Below are positions 1 to 6,107 of a stretch of 11,147 nucleotides of DNA, one piece after another. Location of the stretch: NCBI GenBank assembly GCA_934623455.1, contig CAKTVK010000064.1, positions 1-11,147 on the forward strand, in the 5' to 3' direction. The position numbers and the translations under genes were made by a program. The stretch comes from an uncultured Eggerthellaceae bacterium (lineage in GTDB: Bacteria; Actinomycetota; Coriobacteriia; Coriobacteriales; Eggerthellaceae). The notes beneath the pieces were generated by a model. It did no database searches. It was not told the DNA's origin and saw only the letters and a program-made list of their open reading frames with translations. Within the stretch, counting starts at the first letter, position 1. Every line of letters begins with the position of its first letter.

Positions 1-2
1 CA

Positions 3-290
3 GGGCACCCCGCGGGAACGGTTTTCCGTTATGCGCCTAGTGATGTGGATCGTGCCGGCATGATGGCATCGCTTCACGACTTGAAGCTGGCGAACTTGTT
101 CGATGCGGCCGATTTGCTGGGATATAGCTCCGATGGCATCTGCTTGGGCATGCAGGTGGAAAACGCCGAGCCCGATCAGTACGTGATTGGGCTTACCGAG
201 CCGTGTGCTGCCGCATTACCGCTGCTCATTGAGACGATAGCGGCGGAACTTCACCATAACGGCTTTCCCGTGCGCCGCCTGCAAGGTTAA
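3..290 (+). CDS. [NiFe]-hydrogenase maturation protease, HybD/HycI family, C-terminal part
   Basis: The reading frame is open to the left edge, so only about the last 95 residues are present and the true start lies outside the window. Enzymes of this family (peptidase M52) remove the C-terminal peptide of the hydrogenase large subunit after nickel insertion. The visible part aligns by eye with E. coli HybD: a PGTV segment near the left edge, then the SLHDLKLANL motif whose His matches the third nickel-sensing ligand (His93 in HybD), then the GMQVENAEPD strand and the GLTEPCAAALPLLIE helix corresponding to the IGLTPTVEAMIEPAL region of HybD. The first two ligands (Glu16 and Asp62 in HybD) would lie off the window. 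It is presumably the last or nearly last gene of a hydrogenase operon to the left. The stop codon lies inside a family-B palindrome (286-312). Confident of the family, not of which hydrogenase it serves. Confidence 0.85.
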   Translation, partial: GHPAGTVFRYAPSDVDRAGMMASLHDLKLANLFDAADLLGYSSDGICLGMQVENAEPDQYVIGLTEPCAAALPLLIETIAAELHHNGFPVRRLQG

Positions 291-312
291 AAAGGGACGG
301 GGTCTTTTTAAC
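286..312 (+). repeat. Family-B short palindrome, copy 1
   Basis: Nine-base arms GTTAAAAAG and CTTTTTAAC are perfectly complementary around the loop GGACGGGGT. The element contains the TAA stop codon of the hydrogenase maturation protease. It matches the copy at 10332-10358 (opposite strand) at 24 of 27 positions. The arms are too AT-rich for a classic intrinsic terminator, although the T-run at the end could help ending transcription. REP-like elements of this kind are often spread by RAYT-type transposases in other bacteria; that link is an inference here. Confidence 0.8.
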
Positions 313-384
313 TTTATTGAATAATTGCCGCCGTACGCCTTGTGCGCCGACCTTCGATATGCCGTTTACGAAAGGAAATCCATC

Positions 385-687
385 ATGGCAAAGCATTGCT
401 GGGAACTGCGGGGATGCTATCAAGATGAAGAGATGAACAACCGCTGCCCGCACAACATTCCCGGGGAACCGTGTCCTGCTGATTGCAAGTTTGCGGCATG
501 CGATCGACCGACTCACGTGGTGGCGCGCGACATTACGATGATTCTGAATCCCGATTTGAAATACGATGCATCCGTGAAAGAAGTGTGCCGCATGTGCGAA
601 AACTTCCTAACGAATGGGCCGACGTTTGCCGAAGGGGAAGAGCGCACAACCGTGCGTCAAGGCAACCCGAGCCGCTTTTTGCTGTAG
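385..687 (+). CDS. Small eight-cysteine protein, putative metal or Fe-S binding
   Basis: 100 aa. I chose the ATG at 385 because AAAGGAAAT stands just upstream (371-379) and the CWELRGC motif follows at once; an in-frame start at 325 has no such site. Cysteines are at 5, 11, 21, 30, 34, 39, 68 and 71, spaced C-x5-C, C-x3-C-x4-C and a C-x2-C pair, with His4, His23 and His44 nearby. This is typical of a zinc or iron-sulfur site. The opening CWE-x-x-G-C resembles small cytosolic proteins with CW-type cysteine motifs, but I do not recognise a characterised family. There is no signal peptide or membrane segment. It lies 94 bp after the hydrogenase maturation protease on the same strand, so a role in hydrogenase or redox metabolism is possible but unproven. 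Confidence 0.8.
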   Translation: MAKHCWELRGCYQDEEMNNRCPHNIPGEPCPADCKFAACDRPTHVVARDITMILNPDLKYDASVKEVCRMCENFLTNGPTFAEGEERTTVRQGNPSRFLL

Positions 688-977
688 TTTTTGGCGAAGG
701 CGCGCGGCGTGCGGCAAGTGCGCACTATAGCGCGTAGTGTGTAGCAGGGTTACATTGCAACAGCGCGCGCCAAGCAGCTTTCGCCAAGCGGGCTCCGCTT
801 GGATAATGCTTCTATGCGCTTGTAGCTCGCTCAACTTATCCAAAGCGTCGCACGTTGGCTCAAGCTCTTGCCGCGCGCCTTCAAATCATAAAAGAGGTTC
901 TTTCCTTGACGCACGGTTAGCTTAGAAGCGGTTGATTGACCGGGGGTGTTTTCCGGCTTTCCCGCGCGACGTACCTG
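688..977. other. Intergenic region with no recognisable gene
   Basis: This 290-bp stretch separates the plus-strand cysteine-rich gene from a minus-strand gene, so both genes end into it. The short frames here have no ribosome-binding site and no recognisable protein. The only clear structure is the hairpin at 784-802, plus the weaker CACTA and TAGTG pair near 726-742. Neither is followed by a T-run, so I cannot name a terminator. Confidence 0.6.
784..802. repeat. Perfect 8-bp hairpin in intergenic region
   Basis: CCAAGCGG and CCGCTTGG form a perfect stem around a 3-nt loop. The preceding sequence repeats CCAAGC (about 770-775). No T-run follows on either strand, so it may only mark the 3' end region of the convergent genes. 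Confidence 0.55.
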
Positions 978-1430
978 TTACATTTTAATGCCGGCGGCTT
1001 GGAGCGCCATACGCAGCACTACATGGGGGATAACGCCCTCGGGAATGTCGCTGGCAGCAAGCGAGGACTCCATTTCCTGCATGACCTGCTCAATGCCCAG
1101 CTTTGCCAAAATGCCCTGAGCTGCGGCAATGCCGTTCGTTGGGTCATCGGGGAAGGCGGGTACTTCGGCACACAGGCGCTGGGCCGCTAAATAGCACCAC
1201 GCCTGGCTGGGCTTCGGATCGTTGAACAAGTAGCTGAAAATAAAGCCGAACAGATGGGCGTTCGCTTTTTCGCCCAATTTGGGGTTTGAACACAGGGCAA
1301 TAAGGATGCTTTCGCCATCGTATTCATCGGCGGACGCATCGCGCTCCATGAGTCCTGCGTAGTCCAGTTCGTCCACAATTTTCTTCACGGCATCGAAGCG
1401 CGCCGCTAGCTTCTCGTTCAGGTCTTCCAT
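978..1430 (-). CDS. Acidic helical protein of unknown function, 150 aa
   Basis: I do not recognise a family. The protein starts MEDLNEKLAARFDAV and ends LQAAGIKM. It is predicted soluble, acidic and mostly helical, with no signal peptide or membrane segment and no obvious catalytic motif. The start has only a weak purine-rich site (GCGAAAGAA) upstream. It lies 120 bp downstream of the XRE-AlaA gene on the same strand. A family-A hairpin stands between them, and the element TACAAT (plus coordinates 1478-1483, read on the minus strand) could serve as a -10 for a separate transcript. Codon use and frame integrity match its neighbours, so I take it as a real gene. Confidence 0.75.
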   Translation of the reverse strand: MEDLNEKLAARFDAVKKIVDELDYAGLMERDASADEYDGESILIALCSNPKLGEKANAHLFGFIFSYLFNDPKPSQAWCYLAAQRLCAEVPAFPDDPTNGIAAAQGILAKLGIEQVMQEMESSLAASDIPEGVIPHVVLRMALQAAGIKM

Positions 1431-1517
1431 AGCTTAAGATTCTTTCGCTTTCACCTTGGTACATAATCGAGTTGCTATTGTAACGCATTGTGCGTGCGGC
1501 GCGCGATGCCGGCGGAA

Positions 1518-1550
1518 TTGTTGACAAAAGGTGGGGTAATTTGTCAACAA
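1518..1550 (+). repeat. Family-A 33-bp palindrome, copy 1
   Basis: The arms TTGTTGACAAA and TTTGTCAACAA are perfectly complementary (11 bp) around the loop AGGTGGGGTAA. The right end touches the TAG stop codon of the minus-strand XRE-AlaA gene (stop complement at 1551-1553). GGAA precedes the left arm, as in the copy at 10295. There is no T-run, so it is not a standard intrinsic terminator. Confidence 0.9.
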
Positions 1551-3122
1551 CTATGCTTGGCGGTAGTGGCTCATGAAGTCGCTCAGCTTGCCCATGCATT
1601 CTTTGAGCACGTCCATCTGCGGCAAGTACACCACGCGGAAGTGATCGGGCTGCTGCCAGTTGAAGCCGCCGCCGTGGATAAGCAGAATCTTCTTTTCTTT
1701 CAGCAGGTCAAGCGCGAATTGTTCGTCGTTTGTGATGTTGAAGCGCTTGATATCGATCTTCGGGAAGATGTAGAACGCAGCGTTTGGCTTCACAGCGGAG
1801 ATGCCGGGAATGTCGTTGAGCGCCTTGTAGATGTATTCGCGCTGCTCATATACGCGACCGCCGGGTACAACGTAGCTTTCCACGCTCTGGTGGCCCCATA
1901 GCGCTGTTTGCACAATGGATTGCGCCGGCACATTCGAGCATAAGCGCATGTTGGAAAGCATGTTGATGCCTTCAATGTAGTCGCGCGCGGCATTCAAGTT
2001 GCCGGAAAGCACCATCCAACCAATGCGGTAGCCAGCAATCATGTGCGACTTGCTCAGGCCAGAAAACGTTACACAGAACACATCCGGCGCCAGGCTTGCA
2101 ATGGATTCGTGTTTCAGACCATCGAAGCACAGACGGTCATAAATTTCGTCCGAGAAAATCATGAGCTGGAATTCGCGCGCCAAATCGACGATCTTTTCAA
2201 GAATTTCGCGCGGATACAACGCACCGGTGGGGTTGTTCGGGTTGATGATGACAATGGCCTTCGTTTTCGGCGTGATTTTTGCGCGCATGTCGTCGATGTC
2301 GGGGTACCAATCGGATTCCTCGTCGCAAAGGTAGTGGACAGCCTTGCCGCCGGCAAGCGTGGCACAGGCGGTCCACAGCGGGTAATCGGGGGAGGGAATC
2401 AGAATCTCATCGCCATCGTTCAGAAGCGCGCTCATGCATAGATTGATAAGCTCGCTTACGCCATTTCCGGTGTAAATATGCTCGATATCAACGTTTGGCA
2501 AGCCCTTGATTTGGGAATACTGCATGATTGCTTTACGCGCGGAGTACAAACCCTTCGCATCGGAGTAGCCTTCGCAGCTTGTAAGCTGGCGGCTCATGTC
2601 GTACACCACTTCATCGGGCGTGCGGAAACCGAACGGCGCAGGATTGCCAATGTTGAGCTTCAGGATGGAGGCGCCTTGTGCTTCCATGCGTGCTGCCTCG
2701 TCAACAACGGGGCCGCGGACGTCATACAACACGTTATTGAGTTTCGTGGATTTGCTGAATGTTCTCATGGTGCACCTTTCTGGCGTGGGGTTTGTCGAAC
2801 GGGAAGAGGAAGGGGAAGACGCAGCTACGGCGGCATTTGCACATGCGGTAGCTGGTTCGGTTGCTGTTGCAACGCTGTCAGTGTCTTTGGCAGCTCGTGC
2901 GGTTACTTTGTTTTCGCGGGGAGCTTCGTCGAAAATCAGTTCCGAGGGCGCAAGGTCAAGCGCTTGCGCGATTTTCTGAAGCGTGCTTCTTTTGATATTG
3001 ACCACGCGTCCGCTTTCGTATTTCGCAATAGCGGATTTCTGCACGCCAATCTGGTCGCCCAGTTCTTGCTGGGTTAGGCCTTTTGCGGTTCGTGCTTCTT
3101 TTATTTTTCGTCCGATTTCCAT
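1551..3122 (-). CDS. alaA: XRE-type HTH domain fused to AlaA-like alanine/glutamate-pyruvate aminotransferase
   Basis: 523 aa. Residues 1-65 are a Cro/CI-type helix-turn-helix (IKEARTAKGLTQQELGDQIG, then SAIAKYESGR). Residues 66-118 are an Ala/Ser/Thr-rich linker. Residues 119-523 are a full 405-aa AlaA, the same length as the E. coli enzyme and colinear with it. PLP-site residues include NPNNPTG at 294-300, D325 and Y328 in SDEIYD, the Schiff-base lysine K358 in FSGLSK, and substrate-carboxylate R496. AlaA makes L-alanine from pyruvate and glutamate and can run in reverse. The first ATG has a strong AGGAGG site 6 nt upstream. An internal ATG (codon 119, plus position 2768) has its own AAAGG and starts exactly where E. 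coli AlaA starts, so both a fusion and a free enzyme are possible. The HTH suggests a sensing or autoregulatory role, by analogy with MocR-type fusions, which use a GntR-type HTH instead. Confidence 0.9.
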   Translation of the reverse strand: MEIGRKIKEARTAKGLTQQELGDQIGVQKSAIAKYESGRVVNIKRSTLQKIAQALDLAPSELIFDEAPRENKVTARAAKDTDSVATATEPATACANAAVAASSPSSSRSTNPTPERCTMRTFSKSTKLNNVLYDVRGPVVDEAARMEAQGASILKLNIGNPAPFGFRTPDEVVYDMSRQLTSCEGYSDAKGLYSARKAIMQYSQIKGLPNVDIEHIYTGNGVSELINLCMSALLNDGDEILIPSPDYPLWTACATLAGGKAVHYLCDEESDWYPDIDDMRAKITPKTKAIVIINPNNPTGALYPREILEKIVDLAREFQLMIFSDEIYDRLCFDGLKHESIASLAPDVFCVTFSGLSKSHMIAGYRIGWMVLSGNLNAARDYIEGINMLSNMRLCSNVPAQSIVQTALWGHQSVESYVVPGGRVYEQREYIYKALNDIPGISAVKPNAAFYIFPKIDIKRFNITNDEQFALDLLKEKKILLIHGGGFNWQQPDHFRVVYLPQMDVLKECMGKLSDFMSHYRQA

Positions 3123-3125
3123 AGA

Positions 3126-3134
3126 TGACCTCCT
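3126..3134 (-). promoter_or_regulatory. Strong ribosome-binding site for the XRE-AlaA fusion
   Basis: Read on the minus strand, AGGAGGTCA lies so that AGGAGG is 6 nt from the ATG at 3122. This is the best match to the anti-Shine-Dalgarno on this operon, and it supports translation of the HTH-containing form as well as the form from the internal start. Confidence 0.8.
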
Positions 3135-3137
3135 GTT

Positions 3138-3166
3138 GTGTCTTCACTATACGAAAAGTGTCTTGA
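3138..3166 (-). promoter_or_regulatory. Candidate operator: direct repeats flanking the alaA -10 element
   Basis: On the plus strand GTGTCTTCA (3138-3146) and GTGTCTTGA (3158-3166) are direct repeats 20 bp apart, about two helical turns. They flank the predicted -10 of the XRE-alaA promoter. A third site, GTGTCCTATTGAGACA (3220-3235), holds TGTC and GACA half-sites in inverted order. Such positioning suits autorepression by the XRE domain. This is inference from position and repetition only. Confidence 0.45.
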
Positions 3167-3174
3167 AAAAACAA
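3146..3174 (-). promoter_or_regulatory. Candidate sigma-70-type promoter of XRE-alaA
   Basis: Read on the minus strand, TTGTTT (plus 3169-3174) and TATAGT (plus 3146-3151) are separated by 17 nt. The -10 differs from TATAAT at one position and the -35 keeps TTG. It lies about 25 nt ahead of the start codon, giving a short leader with the strong ribosome-binding site. Confidence 0.6.
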
Positions 3175-3248
3175 CGAACAGAAGGGGAGCGGCTGAAAAA
3201 TTCAAAGAATCGTCAAGAAGTGTCCTATTGAGACATTTTTAGCAAAAG

Positions 3249-3314
3249 GCGATGGGTTGCTGAAAGAACCCCTGTGCGCGGACGGGGATGCACTGCGTAA
3301 AGCCCGACCATCGC
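3249..3314. ncRNA. Candidate compact structured element (66 nt), family unknown
   Basis: GCGATGG (3249-3255) pairs with CCATCGC (3308-3314) to close the element. Inside on the plus strand are a small arm GTT (3256-3258) with AAC (3267-3269), and a stem of CCCC and GT (3269-3275, one bulged T) with AC and GGGG (3282-3287), which gives a branched fold. On the minus strand the closing stem is followed by CTTTT, so it could instead act as a weak terminator. It lies between the divergent XRE-alaA and YhgE/Pip genes. I could not match it to a riboswitch class I know. Confidence 0.35.
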
Positions 3315-3486
3315 AAATCACTGGTAAGTTTCGACCCACTTAAATTCAATCTGAGTATTACCGCTGAAAAAATGCTATCTGAGACGAAAATCGCCTTGAA
3401 GCTGGGCATTTACAATTTTACGGAAAGTATACGCTTTTCTTTTTGAGCGAATTATTTTGCCCGAAGGTTACTAAAATAATTTGGAA

Positions 3487-3515
3487 TTGCGATTTTTCCC
3501 AAGCACCCGTATACG
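3487..3515 (+). promoter_or_regulatory. Candidate promoter of the YhgE/Pip operon
   Basis: TTGCGA (3487-3492) and TATACG (3510-3515) are separated by 17 nt; each matches its consensus at four of six positions. It lies about 90 nt ahead of the first Pip start codon. Other AT-rich stretches around 3410-3480 could also hold a promoter, so this is only the best candidate. Confidence 0.4.
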
Positions 3516-3602
3516 CATGTTTTGTGTCTTGTTGCGCACTGGGGTTGCTTGCGTACAAGCGCGGCTGTGCGCTTCAATTTCGATAGGAAGGTTAAAAGAT
3601 CC

Positions 3603-6107
3603 ATGGGAAACGTGCTGGCAATCCTCAAGCGCGATTTCATTCGTCTGTTCAAAGCTCCTGCGGCAATTGTGGTTGTGCTGGCGCTTTTGGTCCTGCCCTC
3701 GCTGTACACGTGGTACAACGTGCTGGGCTTTTGGGACCCTTACAACAACACGGGAAACATGCGCGTGGCAGTGGTCAACCAGGACAAGGGCGGATCGCAC
3801 GAGCTTACGGGGGACCTTGACGTGGGCGCGCTCATTATTGATGCGCTGCATGAAAACGACCAGTTGAACTGGCAATTCACCGATTACGATACCGCCATGG
3901 CCGACCTTGAAGCGGGGCGTGATTATGCGGTGTTCGTCATTCCTGAAAACTTCACCGAAAATCTTCTTACGCTGCTTACGGGCAATTTCCAGCAACCGAA
4001 CATTCAGTACTACGTGAATATGAAAACAGGTCCGGTGTCTCCTAAAATCACTGATGCCGGCTCTACCACGCTTGAGGAAACCATTAACTCCACGTTCGTG
4101 AAAACGGTAAGCGATATTGTGGTTGAGGCAATTACCCAGGCGCTTGGCGAGTCCCAGGAAGCCATAAGTCAAGGTAGCTCCGAAGCATCGATGCAGGTGG
4201 AAGATGCAATTCTTGCGGTTGCTCAGGCGCGCTCGCAGCTCTCGGATGTCAACGACACCATCTACCAGGCTCAAAATATGCGCTCTGATGCGCTGGCCGC
4301 TCTTGATGAAGCGCGCCAGGCGCTTGATGCGGTGCAGGGCGACTTGGAAGAAGTTTCCCAAAAAACAACTGAGGTGCAGCAGACGCTTGTTGACATTACG
4401 CCGGTGGCCATGGAGGCCGTGAACAAAGCGCTTACCGCGTTGTACGCCCTGGAAGATGTGGCACAGGCGGCGGGTCATGGCGAAGAGCTGCAGGCTGCGA
4501 TCTCGGCGTTGGAGAAGTGCTCGGAAGCGTTTTTCGGCACCATGATTCCCGCGGTAACGCAGGGATTGGGCAATATGTCCTCGGCATCAGCCCAGCTTCA
4601 GGCAACGGCCTCCAGCCAGCAATTGCTCATTGACCAGGCGAAAACCGTTCTGGATTCCCTTGATAGCGCGCTTGACACCGCTCATGACGCATTGGGTCAA
4701 ACAGACGGCCTGCTTGAGACGCTTTCAGGTGACTTGTCCACGCTGAAAGTGAGCCTTTTGAGTTTGGCGGGCTCGAATGTCATTACGTCGCTCGTGGAAA
4801 ACGGCACGCTCGACTCCGATGCTATTGCGAATTTCATGAGCTCTCCCACAACGGTTGTGACCGAAAAGCTCTATGAAGTGGAAGTATACGGCTTTGCCAT
4901 GGCGCCGCTGTTCATCAACTTGACGTTCTGGATTGGCGCGTTCATGCTGCTGGTTATCATGCGGCAAGAAGTAGACGCCGAAGGCATAAAGAACCTAACG
5001 GTGGCGCAGCGCTACGTGAGTCGTTTCATTATGTTCTCGCTCTTTGCGGTACTGCAATCGGCCATTTGCTGCACGGGTCTGATTTTTTTGGGAGTTCATC
5101 CGCAAAATATCGGTGCAATGTATTTTGCGTCCGCCATGGCTTCGCTTGCTTACTTGAGCATCATTTACGCGCTTTCTGTTCTGTTCCAGCACGTAGGTAA
5201 AGGCCTTTGCATCATTTTGGTGTTCATGCAGATTCCTTCCGCTACGGGTTTGTATCCCATTGAGATGATGGCCGGCTTCTATCAGGCTATCAGCCCGTTT
5301 TTCCCGTTTACGTACGGCATTGGCGCCCTGCGCGAGGCGATTTGCGGCTTCTATGGTCTTGCGTACGTTCGCGATGTTGCCATGCTGGCGCTGTACTTCG
5401 TTGTCTTTTTGGTGCTGGGCGTGTGCCTGCGTCCTTCGCTTGCGGGCGTGAATCGCACATTTGCCAAGCAGCTGGGTGAAAGCGGCATCTATAACGGCGA
5501 AGACGTGGAAATTCCCGCGCGCGGCCTGCGCTTGTCGTGGATTACGAGCGCCTTGTCCGACCAGAAGGAATATCGCGAAGAGATGCTGCGCCGCTACGAG
5601 CACTTCAAGTCGCTGTATCCGCGGCTGATTAAAGGCGCAATTGTCTTTGGCGTGGTTGTTCCCGTGGTGTTCGGCATTGTGCTTGGCCTGACTGTGGGCG
5701 AGAAGGTGACGCTGCTTACGGTGTGGCTTATCTGCTTGGTTGTGCTGCTTGTGTTCTTAACGGTTGTCGAGAATCTGCGTGAAGGCTTTGAGCGACAGCT
5801 TTCTTTGGGCGATATGGAAACGCCCGAACTTCATTCGATTTACTCGTCGCGTTTGTATGCCGATGCGAAAGAGGATAGCCATTGTCGCACGTCAGCCGCC
5901 GCGGCTGATGATTCCTCCCGCGCAACGCTTGCGGTAAATGCTCTGAGCGCAACGATTTCTGCCGTTGCATCGATGGCGGGCGAGTCCAATGCGCCTGCAA
6001 CGGCGTCCGCTGAGCAAACGCCGGCTGCGACCGTGGCGGCTGCGAACGAAGGGTCTTCGGCACCCACAGAATTGCTGCCTGGGGAAGGAGGTGAGCGCCA
6101 TGCGTAA
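3603..6107 (+). CDS. YhgE/Pip family membrane protein, first of a tandem pair
   Basis: 834 aa from the ATG at 3603, with AGGAAGG about 11 nt upstream. The frame extends to 3522, but the family's short cytosolic N-terminus and first membrane segment fit MGNVLAILKRDF. Order: membrane segment at about 18-38 ending LPSLYTWYNVLGFWDPYNNTG (family signature); a globular extracellular part beginning VAVVNQDKG; an extended coiled-coil-rich region at about 190-415; then an ABC-2-like membrane block with segments near 434-454, 474-497, 505-528, 533-553 and 591-610. Two more segments (676-697 and 703-722) and an Ala/Ser/Thr-rich cytosolic tail (765-834) follow and are absent from the second Pip. Relatives include phage-infection protein Pip and EsaA of Gram-positive type VII secretion. 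Its exact substrate is unknown. It is translationally coupled to the next gene. Confidence 0.9.
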   Translation: MGNVLAILKRDFIRLFKAPAAIVVVLALLVLPSLYTWYNVLGFWDPYNNTGNMRVAVVNQDKGGSHELTGDLDVGALIIDALHENDQLNWQFTDYDTAMADLEAGRDYAVFVIPENFTENLLTLLTGNFQQPNIQYYVNMKTGPVSPKITDAGSTTLEETINSTFVKTVSDIVVEAITQALGESQEAISQGSSEASMQVEDAILAVAQARSQLSDVNDTIYQAQNMRSDALAALDEARQALDAVQGDLEEVSQKTTEVQQTLVDITPVAMEAVNKALTALYALEDVAQAAGHGEELQAAISALEKCSEAFFGTMIPAVTQGLGNMSSASAQLQATASSQQLLIDQAKTVLDSLDSALDTAHDALGQTDGLLETLSGDLSTLKVSLLSLAGSNVITSLVENGTLDSDAIANFMSSPTTVVTEKLYEVEVYGFAMAPLFINLTFWIGAFMLLVIMRQEVDAEGIKNLTVAQRYVSRFIMFSLFAVLQSAICCTGLIFLGVHPQNIGAMYFASAMASLAYLSIIYALSVLFQHVGKGLCIILVFMQIPSATGLYPIEMMAGFYQAISPFFPFTYGIGALREAICGFYGLAYVRDVAMLALYFVVFLVLGVCLRPSLAGVNRTFAKQLGESGIYNGEDVEIPARGLRLSWITSALSDQKEYREEMLRRYEHFKSLYPRLIKGAIVFGVVVPVVFGIVLGLTVGEKVTLLTVWLICLVVLLVFLTVVENLREGFERQLSLGDMETPELHSIYSSRLYADAKEDSHCRTSAAAADDSSRATLAVNALSATISAVASMAGESNAPATASAEQTPAATVAAANEGSSAPTELLPGEGGERHA

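Noticed and set aside
1488..1901. Plus-strand open frame of 137 codons
   Set aside because: It begins in the family-A palindrome and runs antisense through the alaA catalytic domain; it is a shadow frame.
3522..3602. N-terminal extension of the first Pip gene to 3522
   Set aside because: The extra residues lack family similarity, the extension overlaps the promoter region, and the better start at 3603 matches the short family N-terminus.
3471..4478. Minus-strand open frame of 335 codons
   Set aside because: It lies opposite the well-supported YhgE/Pip gene, is rich in His and Arg as typical of shadow frames, and has no recognisable family.
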